From Cyanobacteria bacterium RUI128 (lineage in GTDB: Bacteria > Cyanobacteriota > Vampirovibrionia > Gastranaerophilales > Gastranaerophilaceae), in contig JAILHQ010000006.1 of NCBI GenBank assembly GCA_024695725.1, forward strand, positions 1-51,579: DNA of 51,579 nucleotides, written 5' to 3'. Of the stretch, positions 24,690 to 33,011 are shown piece after piece. The notes under the pieces were generated by a model, which saw only the letters and a list, made by a program, of their open reading frames with translations, made no database searches and was not told where the DNA came from. The translations under genes and the position numbers were made by a program. Every line of letters starts with the position of its first letter. Position 1 is the stretch's first letter.

Positions 24690-25580
24690 TTATTCCTGTT
24701 CAAAATTGTTGGTTATAGTGTAAAGATACTCTAATATTTGGGTAAAATACGGTAAATTGCAATCCCCGTTAAGAATTATATCCATATAAGGTCTTGACGG
24801 AGTAATGTATTTTTTGCCTGCATCCTGTATGTATTCCCAGTGTTTAAGTGCGTTTTCAAGTGACTGGTTACGGGCATTAACTGCACGTGACATAAATCTT
24901 TCTTTTCTGATTTCTTCGTCTGTTTCCACAAAAATCTTTATATCGAAGATATCCTGAATGGTTTCATACATTGTTGCAACCCCTTCAACAATAATTATTT
25001 TGTTGGACTGGATGTGCATTGATTTAGGAACCGAAATACCTGTTCCGTTCAGCAAATATCTCGGAATATCAATATCTTCCCCTCTTGAGATTGCTTCTAA
25101 GTCAGCTCTTAAAATATCAAGCTGGAAATTGTTCGGAGAATCAATATCGTAACCGTTATCTCTCAGAGCATCAAAAGAACCGTATCGTTTGATGAGTTCA
25201 GATATGTCATTAAAATAATTATCCGTTCTAACGATAGCCACAGGCTGGTTAAAACGGCTGATGAAATTGGATATTTCCTGACATATTGTTGATTTACCGG
25301 AGGCTGATTCTCCCGTGATTCCGATTAAAATTCTTTTATTAGGATTATTGATCAAACGTCGGGTAAATCTGTTGATAAAATCATCTTTAATTTCCACTAT
25401 AACAGACTTTTTAGCTTTTTTGTCGTAGGCAAGCGCCTGTTTAAATTTAGTCTGGAGGTAAAACGCAAGCAACTCCCTTCCCGTTTTCTGAGAAAAATCA
25501 GGTTTAAAAATTTTATCATGGGAATTAACTTCCTTTGCTATCAGATTATTAATTCCTTCGTTTTGGTTTTCGTCGCCCAT
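24690..25580 (-). CDS. Uridine kinase/phosphoribulokinase-family P-loop kinase
   Basis: The 296-aa protein has a Walker A loop GESASGKST (residues 90-98) after an extended N-terminal region (1-80) not found in short uridine kinases. It is followed by family motifs: VRTDNYFND, YDIDSPNNFQLD, the nucleoside-binding segment GEDIDIPRYLLNGT, KIIIVEGV and KIFVETDEEIRKERFMSRA. It should phosphorylate a nucleoside or sugar-type hydroxyl with ATP; uridine is likely but not proven. AGGA precedes ATG 25580. It is convergent with yjbQ, and the two stops lie in a short GAATAA/TTATTC inverted repeat. Confidence 0.88.
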   Translation of the reverse strand: MGDENQNEGINNLIAKEVNSHDKIFKPDFSQKTGRELLAFYLQTKFKQALAYDKKAKKSVIVEIKDDFINRFTRRLINNPNKRILIGITGESASGKSTICQEISNFISRFNQPVAIVRTDNYFNDISELIKRYGSFDALRDNGYDIDSPNNFQLDILRADLEAISRGEDIDIPRYLLNGTGISVPKSMHIQSNKIIIVEGVATMYETIQDIFDIKIFVETDEEIRKERFMSRAVNARNQSLENALKHWEYIQDAGKKYITPSRPYMDIILNGDCNLPYFTQILEYLYTITNNFEQE

Positions 25581-25674
25581 ATATCCTACTTTTTATTATG
25601 AGTAACATAATACCCGAGACATGAAAATTTTTCCACTAAATTATTCTAATTGTAAAAAAATGTTATTTCGTTTT

Positions 25675-26616
25675 TTAGACAGGTACTTTTTCAAGAAATT
25701 CAAGATATTTCCCTGCATAAACTGCGCCTACCGCGCCGTCTGCTGCAGCTGTAATAACCTGTCTTAACGGAGTTTTTCTGACATCTCCTATTGCAAATAC
25801 TCCGTCAACCGAGGTTTTCATTGTTTCGTCGGTTATGATAAAACCATTTGAGTCCTGTTCAACCTGTCCGTTAATCTCTTTAATGTTAGGGGTAAACCCT
25901 ATGTAAGGGAAGATGCCGTCAGCTTTTATATTTGAAATTTCGCCTGTTTTGACGTTTTCGATAACTATGTTGCTGACTGTGTTTTCGCCCTGAATTTCTT
26001 TTATTACGGAATCCCAGACAAACTCAATTTTGTCGTTTGCAAAGGCTCTTTCCTGAACGATTCTGTCTGCTCTGAGTTCGTTACGTCTGTGAACGATATA
26101 GACTTTATCCGCGAATTTTGTAAGATATGCGCCCTCTTCAACAGCGGCATTTCCTCCGCCTGCAACGACAACTGTTTTACCCTGATAAAACGCTCCGTCG
26201 CATACAGCGCAGTAACTAACCCCTCTACCTAAAAATTCTTCTTCACCTTTGACTCCAAGTTTTCTGTTTTGGGCACCGCAGGCAATAATGACGCTTTTTG
26301 CCTTAAAGGTTCCTTCTAAGGTTTCGATGACCTTAGGGTTAGATACCAGGTCAACTGATTTAATTTCCTGCATAGGGAACTTTTCAACCCCGAATTTGTC
26401 TGCGTGTTCTTCAAATTTTTCCATCAGGTCATACCCGCCGATAATCGGGAAACCCGGATAGTTTTCGATTTCCAGATAGTTTGACGGTTGTCCGCCAAGC
26501 ATACTTATATCAATAATTGCGGTTTTTACGTTGCTTCTTGCCATATAAATTCCGGCAGATAACCCGGCAGGGCCGCCCCCTAAAATAACAGTATCAAATT
26601 CGTACACATTCCCCAT
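25675..26616 (-). CDS. trxB: Thioredoxin reductase
   Basis: The 313-aa flavoprotein reduces thioredoxin with NADPH. The FAD-binding GGGPAG (13-18), redox-active C136-AVC-C139 pair, NADPH-binding GGGNAA (153-158) with the following HRR basic triplet and the C-terminal FAD motif GVFAIGDVR are all intact. The length matches bacterial low-molecular-weight TrxB. AAGGA supports ATG 26616. It lies 22 nt after the exported-protein gene and has no separate promoter space, so it is probably second in a two-gene transcript. No thioredoxin gene is in the window. Confidence 0.96.
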   Translation of the reverse strand: MGNVYEFDTVILGGGPAGLSAGIYMARSNVKTAIIDISMLGGQPSNYLEIENYPGFPIIGGYDLMEKFEEHADKFGVEKFPMQEIKSVDLVSNPKVIETLEGTFKAKSVIIACGAQNRKLGVKGEEEFLGRGVSYCAVCDGAFYQGKTVVVAGGGNAAVEEGAYLTKFADKVYIVHRRNELRADRIVQERAFANDKIEFVWDSVIKEIQGENTVSNIVIENVKTGEISNIKADGIFPYIGFTPNIKEINGQVEQDSNGFIITDETMKTSVDGVFAIGDVRKTPLRQVITAAADGAVGAVYAGKYLEFLEKVPV

Positions 26617-26638
26617 TGTATAATCCTTTTCTTATTTA

Positions 26639-27133
26639 TTATTGCTTGTCTAAAACTGATTTGCCTCCAAGTTTTTTGCCCTTAATGAGATATTTTGCGG
26701 TATCTTTTTTAAGGACATGCCCATCATACAATGATAATGTTTCCAATACAATATCATTGTACCCTCCGAAAGTATCTCCGTTCAGTCTTATTGTGACAGT
26801 ATCTCTCAATACCTTGTTGTCAAAAGTCGATTCCTTATAAAAGACAATGACGTTTCCCTCCGTATGTTTGACCTCTACCTGAGCGTGGGCTCTTGTAAAA
26901 GGGTTCTCTAATGTAATGACGTCACCTTGTCTTGATAAGTTCCATAAGTCTGTACTTCTCGGTTTAAAAGTGGAATAATTATTTGTTTTTTGCAATTCCG
27001 CATTGACCTGCCAGCAGCCAAAGAACGCCTTAGGTACCTGATCAATGCTTACCCCCATTTTTATTGTTGTGGCAAAGGCCGCCGAAAACAAGGTTATAAA
27101 TACAAATGATAAAATAAGTATTACTTTTTTCAT
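26639..27133 (-). CDS. Exported protein of unknown function (164 aa)
   Basis: I do not recognise this protein. It has a clear signal peptide (KKVILILSFVFITLFSAAFA, cleavage after AFA). The mature part is predicted beta-rich with one Cys (C40) and segments such as GCWQVNAELQKTN and TVTIRLNGDTFGGYNDIV, suggesting a small lipocalin- or barrel-like periplasmic domain. I chose ATG 27133; a longer open frame to 27397 has no signal peptide at its start and overlaps the divergent gene. A TATAAT 6 nt before the ATG predicts a leaderless mRNA. It is followed by trxB, so a redox or envelope-stress link is possible. Confidence 0.82.
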   Translation of the reverse strand: MKKVILILSFVFITLFSAAFATTIKMGVSIDQVPKAFFGCWQVNAELQKTNNYSTFKPRSTDLWNLSRQGDVITLENPFTRAHAQVEVKHTEGNVIVFYKESTFDNKVLRDTVTIRLNGDTFGGYNDIVLETLSLYDGHVLKKDTAKYLIKGKKLGGKSVLDKQ

Positions 27134-27139
27134 ACTATT

Positions 27140-27168
27140 ATTATAATGAAAACGGGAGATATATACAA
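27140..27168 (-). promoter_or_regulatory. Strong promoter, predicted leaderless (27133 gene)
   Basis: On the minus strand -35 TTGTAT (27163-27168), a 17-bp spacer and perfect -10 TATAAT (27140-27145) are followed by six bases and the ATG. Transcription should start at or within a base or two of the ATG. Confidence 0.7.
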
Positions 27169-27170
27169 TT

Positions 27171-27199
27171 TTCCCAGAAAACTGATTTTTAGGTAAAAT
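27171..27199 (+). promoter_or_regulatory. Promoter, predicted leaderless (27206 gene)
   Basis: -35-like TTCCCA (27171-27176), a 17-bp spacer and -10 TAAAAT (27194-27199) are followed by six bases (TATCTT) and ATG 27206. It mirrors the divergent promoter on the other strand. Confidence 0.55.
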
Positions 27200-27205
27200 T
27201 ATCTT

Positions 27206-27475
27206 ATGAAAAAACTTTTGATACTGTTGTTGTTTATGTTTTTTGCAACCGGTGCATATGCGGTTGATCAAAGGTACATGCCTGACGGTTATGTCAGAGA
27301 TGATGTAATCTTTCCTAATTATGCAAAATATACAAAAGACTATTTTGATAAGGTGACAGAAAAGAAGATAAAATGTAACTGGGGAACGTACAGACAAGAG
27401 GTTAATGCGCCTTTGAGGAAGGTGCTTGAACAGCTTGATAAGGAATCCAGAACGGAAGTTATCCCAAGATATTAG
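27206..27475 (+). CDS. Small exported protein of unknown function (89 aa)
   Basis: The signal peptide (KKLLILLLFMFFATGAYA, cleavage after AYA) is followed by a short Tyr/Lys-rich mature region of about 70 residues (VDQRYMPDGYVRDDVIFPNY) with a single Cys. The mature part has no recognisable domain. There is no Shine-Dalgarno sequence; a -10 hexamer lies 6 nt before the ATG. The YMPDG motif also occurs in the unrelated EF-hand protein at 20154 (YRYMPDGRF), probably by chance. It could be a periplasmic adaptor or peptide-like factor. The gene ends 85 nt before the kinase-like gene on the same strand. Confidence 0.78.
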   Translation: MKKLLILLLFMFFATGAYAVDQRYMPDGYVRDDVIFPNYAKYTKDYFDKVTEKKIKCNWGTYRQEVNAPLRKVLEQLDKESRTEVIPRY

Positions 27476-27560
27476 TGTTAGTGTAAAATATCTTAATATT
27501 CAGAAGTGTTTCTTAGCAAATAATATTTTTACGGGCATTACTTATGTAGGAAACATAGAT

Positions 27561-28613
27561 ATGAACATAACACCAGTATTAAATCAACAACGTGCAGTTT
27601 TAAACAATAACAATAATATAAATAACGTAAACCGAACTCAGACAACCTTTAACAGACCGTCTTCTCAGGTTAGTTTCGGTTCGTCAAAATCTGAAAGAAT
27701 GCTTCAGTTGTTGGATCATTCTATTGATGCGCTCGTTAACGGCAGTGATTTCAATATATTGAATAAAATGAAGTTCCACAGAGTTTTATCTGCTGCACTT
27801 CCTGAGTTAATGGTGCCTGAAAACTTTGTAAACAACGGACGTGCATCAAAAGTTTACAGAATCAGTGACAGATATGTGGCAAAAATCAGAAGAGGATATT
27901 ACCCGGATAACGCAGTTCATGCTTTCAATACAATAAGTTTACCGAGCAAGAAATTCAGAACACTTGATTTTTATTACGGTGAGCCTGTAGTAAAAATAGG
28001 AAAAGTCGAAATTTTAAGGAATGCAACTCCTACAGAAAACCATATCTGCTGTGGTACAAGTTTTCGTTGTGACGGTTTGGTAGGAAACAAAGAATTAGCA
28101 AAATATGAGTCAGAATTTTTACCAATCTGTAGTGAAGTGCCGCAGGAAAGCTATGATAATCTTGCTGCAAACCTCAAAAAACTTAACGGTTTAACCTGCA
28201 GAAGTATGTTAGGTAAAAAACAAACCTATGTACCGGATATTGTAAACCCAAACAATCTTCTCATTTCTGATAACAGATTTGTACTCGTAGATGAACTCGA
28301 AAAAGTTCCGTTCAGAAATCCAAACTCTGTTTTCACTATGCTTGAACCTCTCTTAATCAGACTTAATCCTGAAAAAGAAGCTCCAAAAAATGAAGGTTTG
28401 AAGGGTGTAAGAAAAAATATATTCAAAAAAGTTTTAATCGCATCAGAAAAGAGCGGGTTACCGTTAGACAGCCCGATAAAATATGAATATTCAGAATGGA
28501 CCTTAGGCGATATCCTGGGCAGCAGCAATATTCTGGGTGATGTTAAAGAGATGAGAGCAAAAAGCATGTCAACCGAAGAAAGAATCGCAAATATTAAAGA
28601 AATTCTTGATTAA
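27561..28613 (+). CDS. Divergent protein-kinase-fold protein (350 aa)
   Basis: No named family is recognised, but kinase-fold marks are in the right order. They are a nucleotide-loop-like NNGRASKVYRI (91-101), a VAK lysine (K108 in RYVAKIRR), a catalytic-loop-like segment with D226 and N231 spaced as in D-x4-N (PDIVNPNNLLI) and a metal-site-like VLVDELE (D244). This matches the spacing of RDLKPENLLI and DFG in kinases, or of aminoglycoside-type phosphotransferases. Residues 1-45 are Asn/Gln-rich. AGGAAA before ATG 27561 supports the start; an in-frame upstream start at 27426 would overlap the exported-protein gene. The stop shares a TTAA with the convergent uvrD stop. Confidence 0.7.
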   Translation: MNITPVLNQQRAVLNNNNNINNVNRTQTTFNRPSSQVSFGSSKSERMLQLLDHSIDALVNGSDFNILNKMKFHRVLSAALPELMVPENFVNNGRASKVYRISDRYVAKIRRGYYPDNAVHAFNTISLPSKKFRTLDFYYGEPVVKIGKVEILRNATPTENHICCGTSFRCDGLVGNKELAKYESEFLPICSEVPQESYDNLAANLKKLNGLTCRSMLGKKQTYVPDIVNPNNLLISDNRFVLVDELEKVPFRNPNSVFTMLEPLLIRLNPEKEAPKNEGLKGVRKNIFKKVLIASEKSGLPLDSPIKYEYSEWTLGDILGSSNILGDVKEMRAKSMSTEERIANIKEILD

Positions 28614-31108
28614 AATTTCTTCAAGTGTGCGAAGGCTGCATCCATAGCCTTTTTACCCATTTTGCCGAAATCGATTGTGTACATTGTGCTGTCTCCGATT
28701 TGGTTGACTTCAAGGATGTGTCCTACCCCTAATTTATCGTGGAAAACTCTTTCCCCTTCGGAAAAGAAATAATCGATAGGAGCGTTCTTTTCAGCTTCTC
28801 TTTGTTGTGCAAGTTCTGCCTGTTCCGCTTCGAGCCTTTTCTTTTCTTCTAGTTTTCGTTTAATAGGGTTGTTTTCAAAGAAGGCTTTAATTTTTTCTTC
28901 TTCACGTTGTTTATGTGCCTGAGATTTTACAAGGATAGTACGCTGCGGGGTACGCTGCGGTGTTCCTAATCTCTTTGCGCCTGACGAAATTGTGCTGTTG
29001 TAATTAGTTGAGGTTCTTTGCGGTGTTCCGAGTTTTTTAGCACCTCTGGAAATAGTGTTCGTGTTGTTATACCCTGTATAACCGCTGTTCCCTCTGTTAT
29101 TTTTTATTGTTCTGACTGCATTTTGGAAGGTTCTGCCGGATGCGTGTCCTGTTGATGCAATTTCTTCTATAAGTTCATAAGGTATTTCGCCTACAAATCT
29201 GCTCGGGTTGTAGTATTTGTATTCTCCCCACATCTGACGTCGCTTTGCGCTTGTTATGTATAACTTTTCTTCTGCTCTGGTTACACCGACATACATAAGA
29301 CGTCGTTCTTCTTCAAGTCCTGTCTTTTCCTGAATACTTCTCATACTCGGGAAGATGCCTTCATCTGCTCCTGCGATAAAGACTGTCGGGAATTCCAAGC
29401 CTTTTGCTGAGTGCAGTGTCATAAGGGTTACTGTGTTTGAAACTTCTTCCATATTATCCAGATCGGATACAAGTGATACCTGTGCAAGAAATTCGCCAAG
29501 AGCGTTATCCTGTTCGTCAGGTATAAATTCGCTTGCAACGTTTACTAATTCCTGTAGGTTTTCTATTCTTGCTTCATCTTCAGGTGTGTTCTCGTTTTTA
29601 AGTTCTCTTAAATAGCCGCTCTTTTCGAGAATTATGCTTAAAAACTCGTTCAGTGAATATCTGTGCTGAATTTCCTGAAAATTAACTATCAGTTTTGCAA
29701 ACTCTTCAAGTTTGACCTTCGTTTTCGGTTGAATATGTTCTTCTTCATCCAGTCTTGTAATTGCCTGATAAAGACTGATATTATTTTCGTCTGCAAATTC
29801 CTGCAGGTGTCTTATCGTGGTATCCCCTATAGAACGCTTAGGGACATTGATAATTCTTTTCAGACTCTGTGAATCGTTCGGGTTGTGGATAAGTTTTAGA
29901 TATGCAAGAGCATCTTTAATTTCTTTTCTGTCATAGAACTTTAATCCGCCGTAGATTCTGTACGGTATACCCAGTGAAATGCAGGCTTCTTCAAGAGAAC
30001 GGGACTGTGCATTTGTTCTGTACAGAATTGCAAACTGATTATAGTTTGCAGAGGTTGATTTTATGGTTGAGGCAATAAAGTTTGCCTCGTCTGCATCATC
30101 ATCAGCTTCGTAATAAGTTATCTTTTCCCCTTCCCCCTTGTTTGAGTAGAGTACTTTTTCAACCCTTTGTTCGTTATTTTCAATGATAGAATTTGCTGCA
30201 TTCAAAATTTTTGAAGTGGAACGGTAGTTTTGTTCAAGTTTTATAAGTTTGCAGTCTTTAAAATCGTGCTGAAAATTGAGAATAATTCTGAAATCAGCAC
30301 CGCGCCAGCTGTAGATAGATTGGTCAACGTCACCCACAACACATAAGGAGCGTTCTTTCGGAACTTCTGCAAGGTTGTTTGTGTAGAGAGATTTGACCAG
30401 ATTATACTGGGCAGGGTTTGTGTCCTGGAACTCGTCAACAAGAATGTGTTCAAATCTGTTGTAATATCTTGTTCTGACCTCTTCATTCTGCTCGAGTAGT
30501 TTCACGCAGAGCATAAGCATATCGTCAAAATCTATTGCGTTATTGTTGTTCAGGGTTGTTTCATAATCGTCATAGATTTGGGAAATTCTTTGAGATTTGA
30601 AATCTCTTGCATAGGTTGCATAGGTGTATGCATCCTGCATTTTGTTTTTTGAATTGGAAATGATTGCCTTAATCAACTTTGGCTGATACATTTTCTCGTC
30701 AAGATTAAGCTTCTTTATTGACTGCTTTATTATTGCAAGAGAGTCCTGTTCATCATAAATGGTGAAGTTTTTATCAAGCTTTTTGCCGGTTTGGAATTGG
30801 TATTTGTCGATATCCTGTCTTAAAATTCTTCCGCATATACTGTGAAAAGTTCCGACCCACATATACTTAACCAAGTCTTCACCAAGTATTCCCGCAAGTC
30901 TTTCTTTCATTTCTTTTGCGGCTTTGTTTGTGAAGGTTACGGCAAGAATATTCTTCGGGTTAACTCCGTTTTTGACCATATATGCGATTCTTGTTGTTAA
31001 TACTTTTGTTTTTCCGCTTCCTGCCCCTGCTAGTATCAGTAAAGAACCATCTGTTGATTTAGCCGCCTTTAACTGTTCTTTGTTAAGGCTTTCCAAAATA
31101 TTTTCCAT
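28610..31108 (-). CDS. pcrA: UvrD/PcrA-family DNA helicase
   Basis: The 832-aa superfamily 1A 3'-5' helicase functions in repair and in clearing stalled complexes. The Q-motif region and Walker A AGAGSGKT (27-34) are followed by motif II VDEFQD, motif III GDVDQSIYSWRGAD, QNYRS, the TLHSAKGLEF motif and VGVTRAEEKL. The C terminus ends in a PcrA-type Tudor-like domain (GERVFHDKLGVGHILEVNQI). The linker before it carries two copies of a TIS-GAK-LGTPQRT unit (coding DNA roughly 28940-29060), an unusual low-complexity duplication. I cannot separate UvrD from PcrA by eye; PcrA is favoured by the Tudor end. Confidence 0.93.
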   Translation of the reverse strand: MENILESLNKEQLKAAKSTDGSLLILAGAGSGKTKVLTTRIAYMVKNGVNPKNILAVTFTNKAAKEMKERLAGILGEDLVKYMWVGTFHSICGRILRQDIDKYQFQTGKKLDKNFTIYDEQDSLAIIKQSIKKLNLDEKMYQPKLIKAIISNSKNKMQDAYTYATYARDFKSQRISQIYDDYETTLNNNNAIDFDDMLMLCVKLLEQNEEVRTRYYNRFEHILVDEFQDTNPAQYNLVKSLYTNNLAEVPKERSLCVVGDVDQSIYSWRGADFRIILNFQHDFKDCKLIKLEQNYRSTSKILNAANSIIENNEQRVEKVLYSNKGEGEKITYYEADDDADEANFIASTIKSTSANYNQFAILYRTNAQSRSLEEACISLGIPYRIYGGLKFYDRKEIKDALAYLKLIHNPNDSQSLKRIINVPKRSIGDTTIRHLQEFADENNISLYQAITRLDEEEHIQPKTKVKLEEFAKLIVNFQEIQHRYSLNEFLSIILEKSGYLRELKNENTPEDEARIENLQELVNVASEFIPDEQDNALGEFLAQVSLVSDLDNMEEVSNTVTLMTLHSAKGLEFPTVFIAGADEGIFPSMRSIQEKTGLEEERRLMYVGVTRAEEKLYITSAKRRQMWGEYKYYNPSRFVGEIPYELIEEIASTGHASGRTFQNAVRTIKNNRGNSGYTGYNNTNTISRGAKKLGTPQRTSTNYNSTISSGAKRLGTPQRTPQRTILVKSQAHKQREEEKIKAFFENNPIKRKLEEKKRLEAEQAELAQQREAEKNAPIDYFFSEGERVFHDKLGVGHILEVNQIGDSTMYTIDFGKMGKKAMDAAFAHLKKF

Positions 31109-31205
31109 TTACTCTTCCCAAAATCTGTTTTTTGTGATATCATATACACCATACACGAAAAGTACAGATTTTGCAATTATATTAGTGAAAAAAGGATTAA
31201 AAATA

Positions 31206-31787
31206 ATGATAGATATTAAAAACATGGCAGATGGTGAAGAAACGAAACAAAGTTCAATTATGGTACCGTTTGATGACAAGCCGGTTGCAGTAGAAGGTAG
31301 TCCTGATACGGTTGATGAGTTGTCTATGGAATTGGCAACAATTAAACAGTCTGCAAAGAGAATAGCTATCATTGGTTCACGTAACCTTGCAATAACACAC
31401 CAGCAAATGATTGAAACTTTAACAACAGCACTTGTTATGCAGGGTAATACAATTATCACATCAGGGGGTTCTTATGGTACTAACGCGGCAGCTATCCGTG
31501 GCGCTATGAAATCTAACCCTGAAAAATTAAAAGTTATTTTACCTCAGACAATAGGTCAGCAGCCTAGTGATGTACAGAATCAGCTTATCGGTGTTCCTAA
31601 CATTATTGAACATTCTGACAGAGCAATGATGACACTGGCTGATGCATCAAGAGTTTGTAACCGTGAGATTATTGATGACTGTAATCAGTTAATATGTTTC
31701 TTATCTCACACAAGTAAAACTCTTCAGACTGCAGTTGAATATGCTGAAGAAACCCATAAAGTTGTTACCATCTTTTACCTTGATTAA
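31206..31787 (+). CDS. Single-domain DprA-like (SLOG) protein
   Basis: The 193-aa protein has one Rossmann-like SLOG/DprA domain: RIAIIGSRNLAITHQQMIETL, then TIITSGGSYGTNAAAIRGA, then LICFLSHTSKTLQTAVEYAEE near the C terminus, ending VVTIFYLD. It lacks the SAM-like and winged-helix flanks of classical DprA. Cyanobacteria carry the same stand-alone protein, annotated as DNA recombination-mediator protein A, and the closing FYLD is shared. Its role there is not established; it may bind nucleotides or single-stranded DNA. I chose ATG 31206 (AAGG upstream); the longer open frame to 30924 runs antisense into uvrD. A HEAT-like gene follows 49 nt later. Confidence 0.85.
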   Translation: MIDIKNMADGEETKQSSIMVPFDDKPVAVEGSPDTVDELSMELATIKQSAKRIAIIGSRNLAITHQQMIETLTTALVMQGNTIITSGGSYGTNAAAIRGAMKSNPEKLKVILPQTIGQQPSDVQNQLIGVPNIIEHSDRAMMTLADASRVCNREIIDDCNQLICFLSHTSKTLQTAVEYAEETHKVVTIFYLD

Positions 31788-31836
31788 TGATTACGCTAAG
31801 CACTTTTAGTTAATTTGTTAAGATAGGATCGAAAGA

Positions 31837-33006
31837 ATGGATAAAATAAAACAACTCACAGGTAAAAACCAAAACGAATATGAGCCGATAGCAAAACATA
31901 TCATCGACGATGCTGATGTTGATTTTTTCAGAGAACTTGTTTCAAAAGATGATTTTCTGTTTGATTTTGTTAAGGCTAATGTGGCAAAAAGATTAGAGAA
32001 TGCCTGCAACAGGGATAATTACAGAAATCTCTTGAAATTTCTTGATGTTTATTCCCCGTATTATGAAGATTTTATTACATCAACTTTGGCTCAGTTCGGG
32101 GATAGCGATATAGTTAATATAATGCTTGATAAACTCACATCAGGTACGGTTAACGAAAAAACCTATGCTTCAGGCTTCTTCTCATACAAAGAAGACGGAA
32201 GGGCGTTACCTTTGCTTAAACAGTATGCCTTCAGTGACGAGGCATCATTATCTGAAAATTGTGCGAGAGCTCTTGCTAAACTTGAAAATAAGGATGCTTT
32301 TGAACTTGCGCTTAAAAAACTTGAATCTGATGATGATTTTGAAAAGATGACTGCGGCAAGTTTCCTGGTTGCTTATCAGGATAAAACCGCTCTCGGTGCT
32401 TTATTTAAAGCTATGAAAAATTCAAAAATGTCAGAGAATATTGCAGAGTTGATTCCTTATTTAACTCCGTTGCCTGATATGCTCGGTACGGATTACAATG
32501 ACGATGCTATTTTGGCATTTTGTTATATTATCAACGGTCTTGTTGAACTTGTGCCTGTTTCTCAGGTTATAGATTTTCGACTTTATGAGTTTATCGAAAG
32601 ACTACTGAAAACATCACCGTCAGGTGCGTCTGCGGTTGCGCTGTTTCTGGCAAAAGAAAAGTTTAATGTGATTACCGAAAACGAAGAGTACCTTTTCGAT
32701 GAGGATAAGAATACCAAAATTGAGGTTAATGATATAAAAACATTGCTTAATAATGCAAATCTGTATCCGATGACCTCTTTTCTCTACGAAGAAATGTTTG
32801 AAGAAAGTGATTTTATCTTCTTTGTTCTGGAAATCGTAAGAGATGAGGATAGTCTTGTATCACTGCTTTCCGGCGAAAATCAGACAGTTATTATAAAGGT
32901 AATGGAACTGTTGAAAGCACAGGGACTTTTGAAGGATGAATATAAACAGCTTGCCCTTTCAAAAATAGATGATGAAAACTTAAAAGTTGTGGCTAATGCC
33001 TTATAA
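31837..33006 (+). CDS. HEAT-repeat-like helical protein (389 aa)
   Basis: The protein is all-helical with a repeating pattern of paired helices. The clearest units are ENCARALAKLENKDAFELAL and ASFLVAYQDKTALGALFKAM (about residues 130-200), resembling HEAT or PBS-lyase repeats. It is acidic, with many Asp and Glu residues, and has no signal peptide or membrane span. Such proteins usually serve as protein-binding scaffolds. The start is ATG 31837 with AGGA 8 nt upstream. It is convergent with the third GT9 gene with only 5 nt between the stops and no visible terminator. No specific function can be proposed. Confidence 0.8.
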   Translation: MDKIKQLTGKNQNEYEPIAKHIIDDADVDFFRELVSKDDFLFDFVKANVAKRLENACNRDNYRNLLKFLDVYSPYYEDFITSTLAQFGDSDIVNIMLDKLTSGTVNEKTYASGFFSYKEDGRALPLLKQYAFSDEASLSENCARALAKLENKDAFELALKKLESDDDFEKMTAASFLVAYQDKTALGALFKAMKNSKMSENIAELIPYLTPLPDMLGTDYNDDAILAFCYIINGLVELVPVSQVIDFRLYEFIERLLKTSPSGASAVALFLAKEKFNVITENEEYLFDEDKNTKIEVNDIKTLLNNANLYPMTSFLYEEMFEESDFIFFVLEIVRDEDSLVSLLSGENQTVIIKVMELLKAQGLLKDEYKQLALSKIDDENLKVVANAL

Positions 33007-33011
33007 TTACT

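Noticed and set aside
26639..27397. 252-aa version of the exported protein
   Set aside because: The extra N-terminal residues have no export signal, overlap the divergent gene and bypass a strong promoter located 6 nt before the internal ATG.
30924..31205. N-terminal extension of the DprA-like protein into uvrD
   Set aside because: It runs antisense to the start of the helicase gene; ATG 31206 has its own ribosome site and family-like length.
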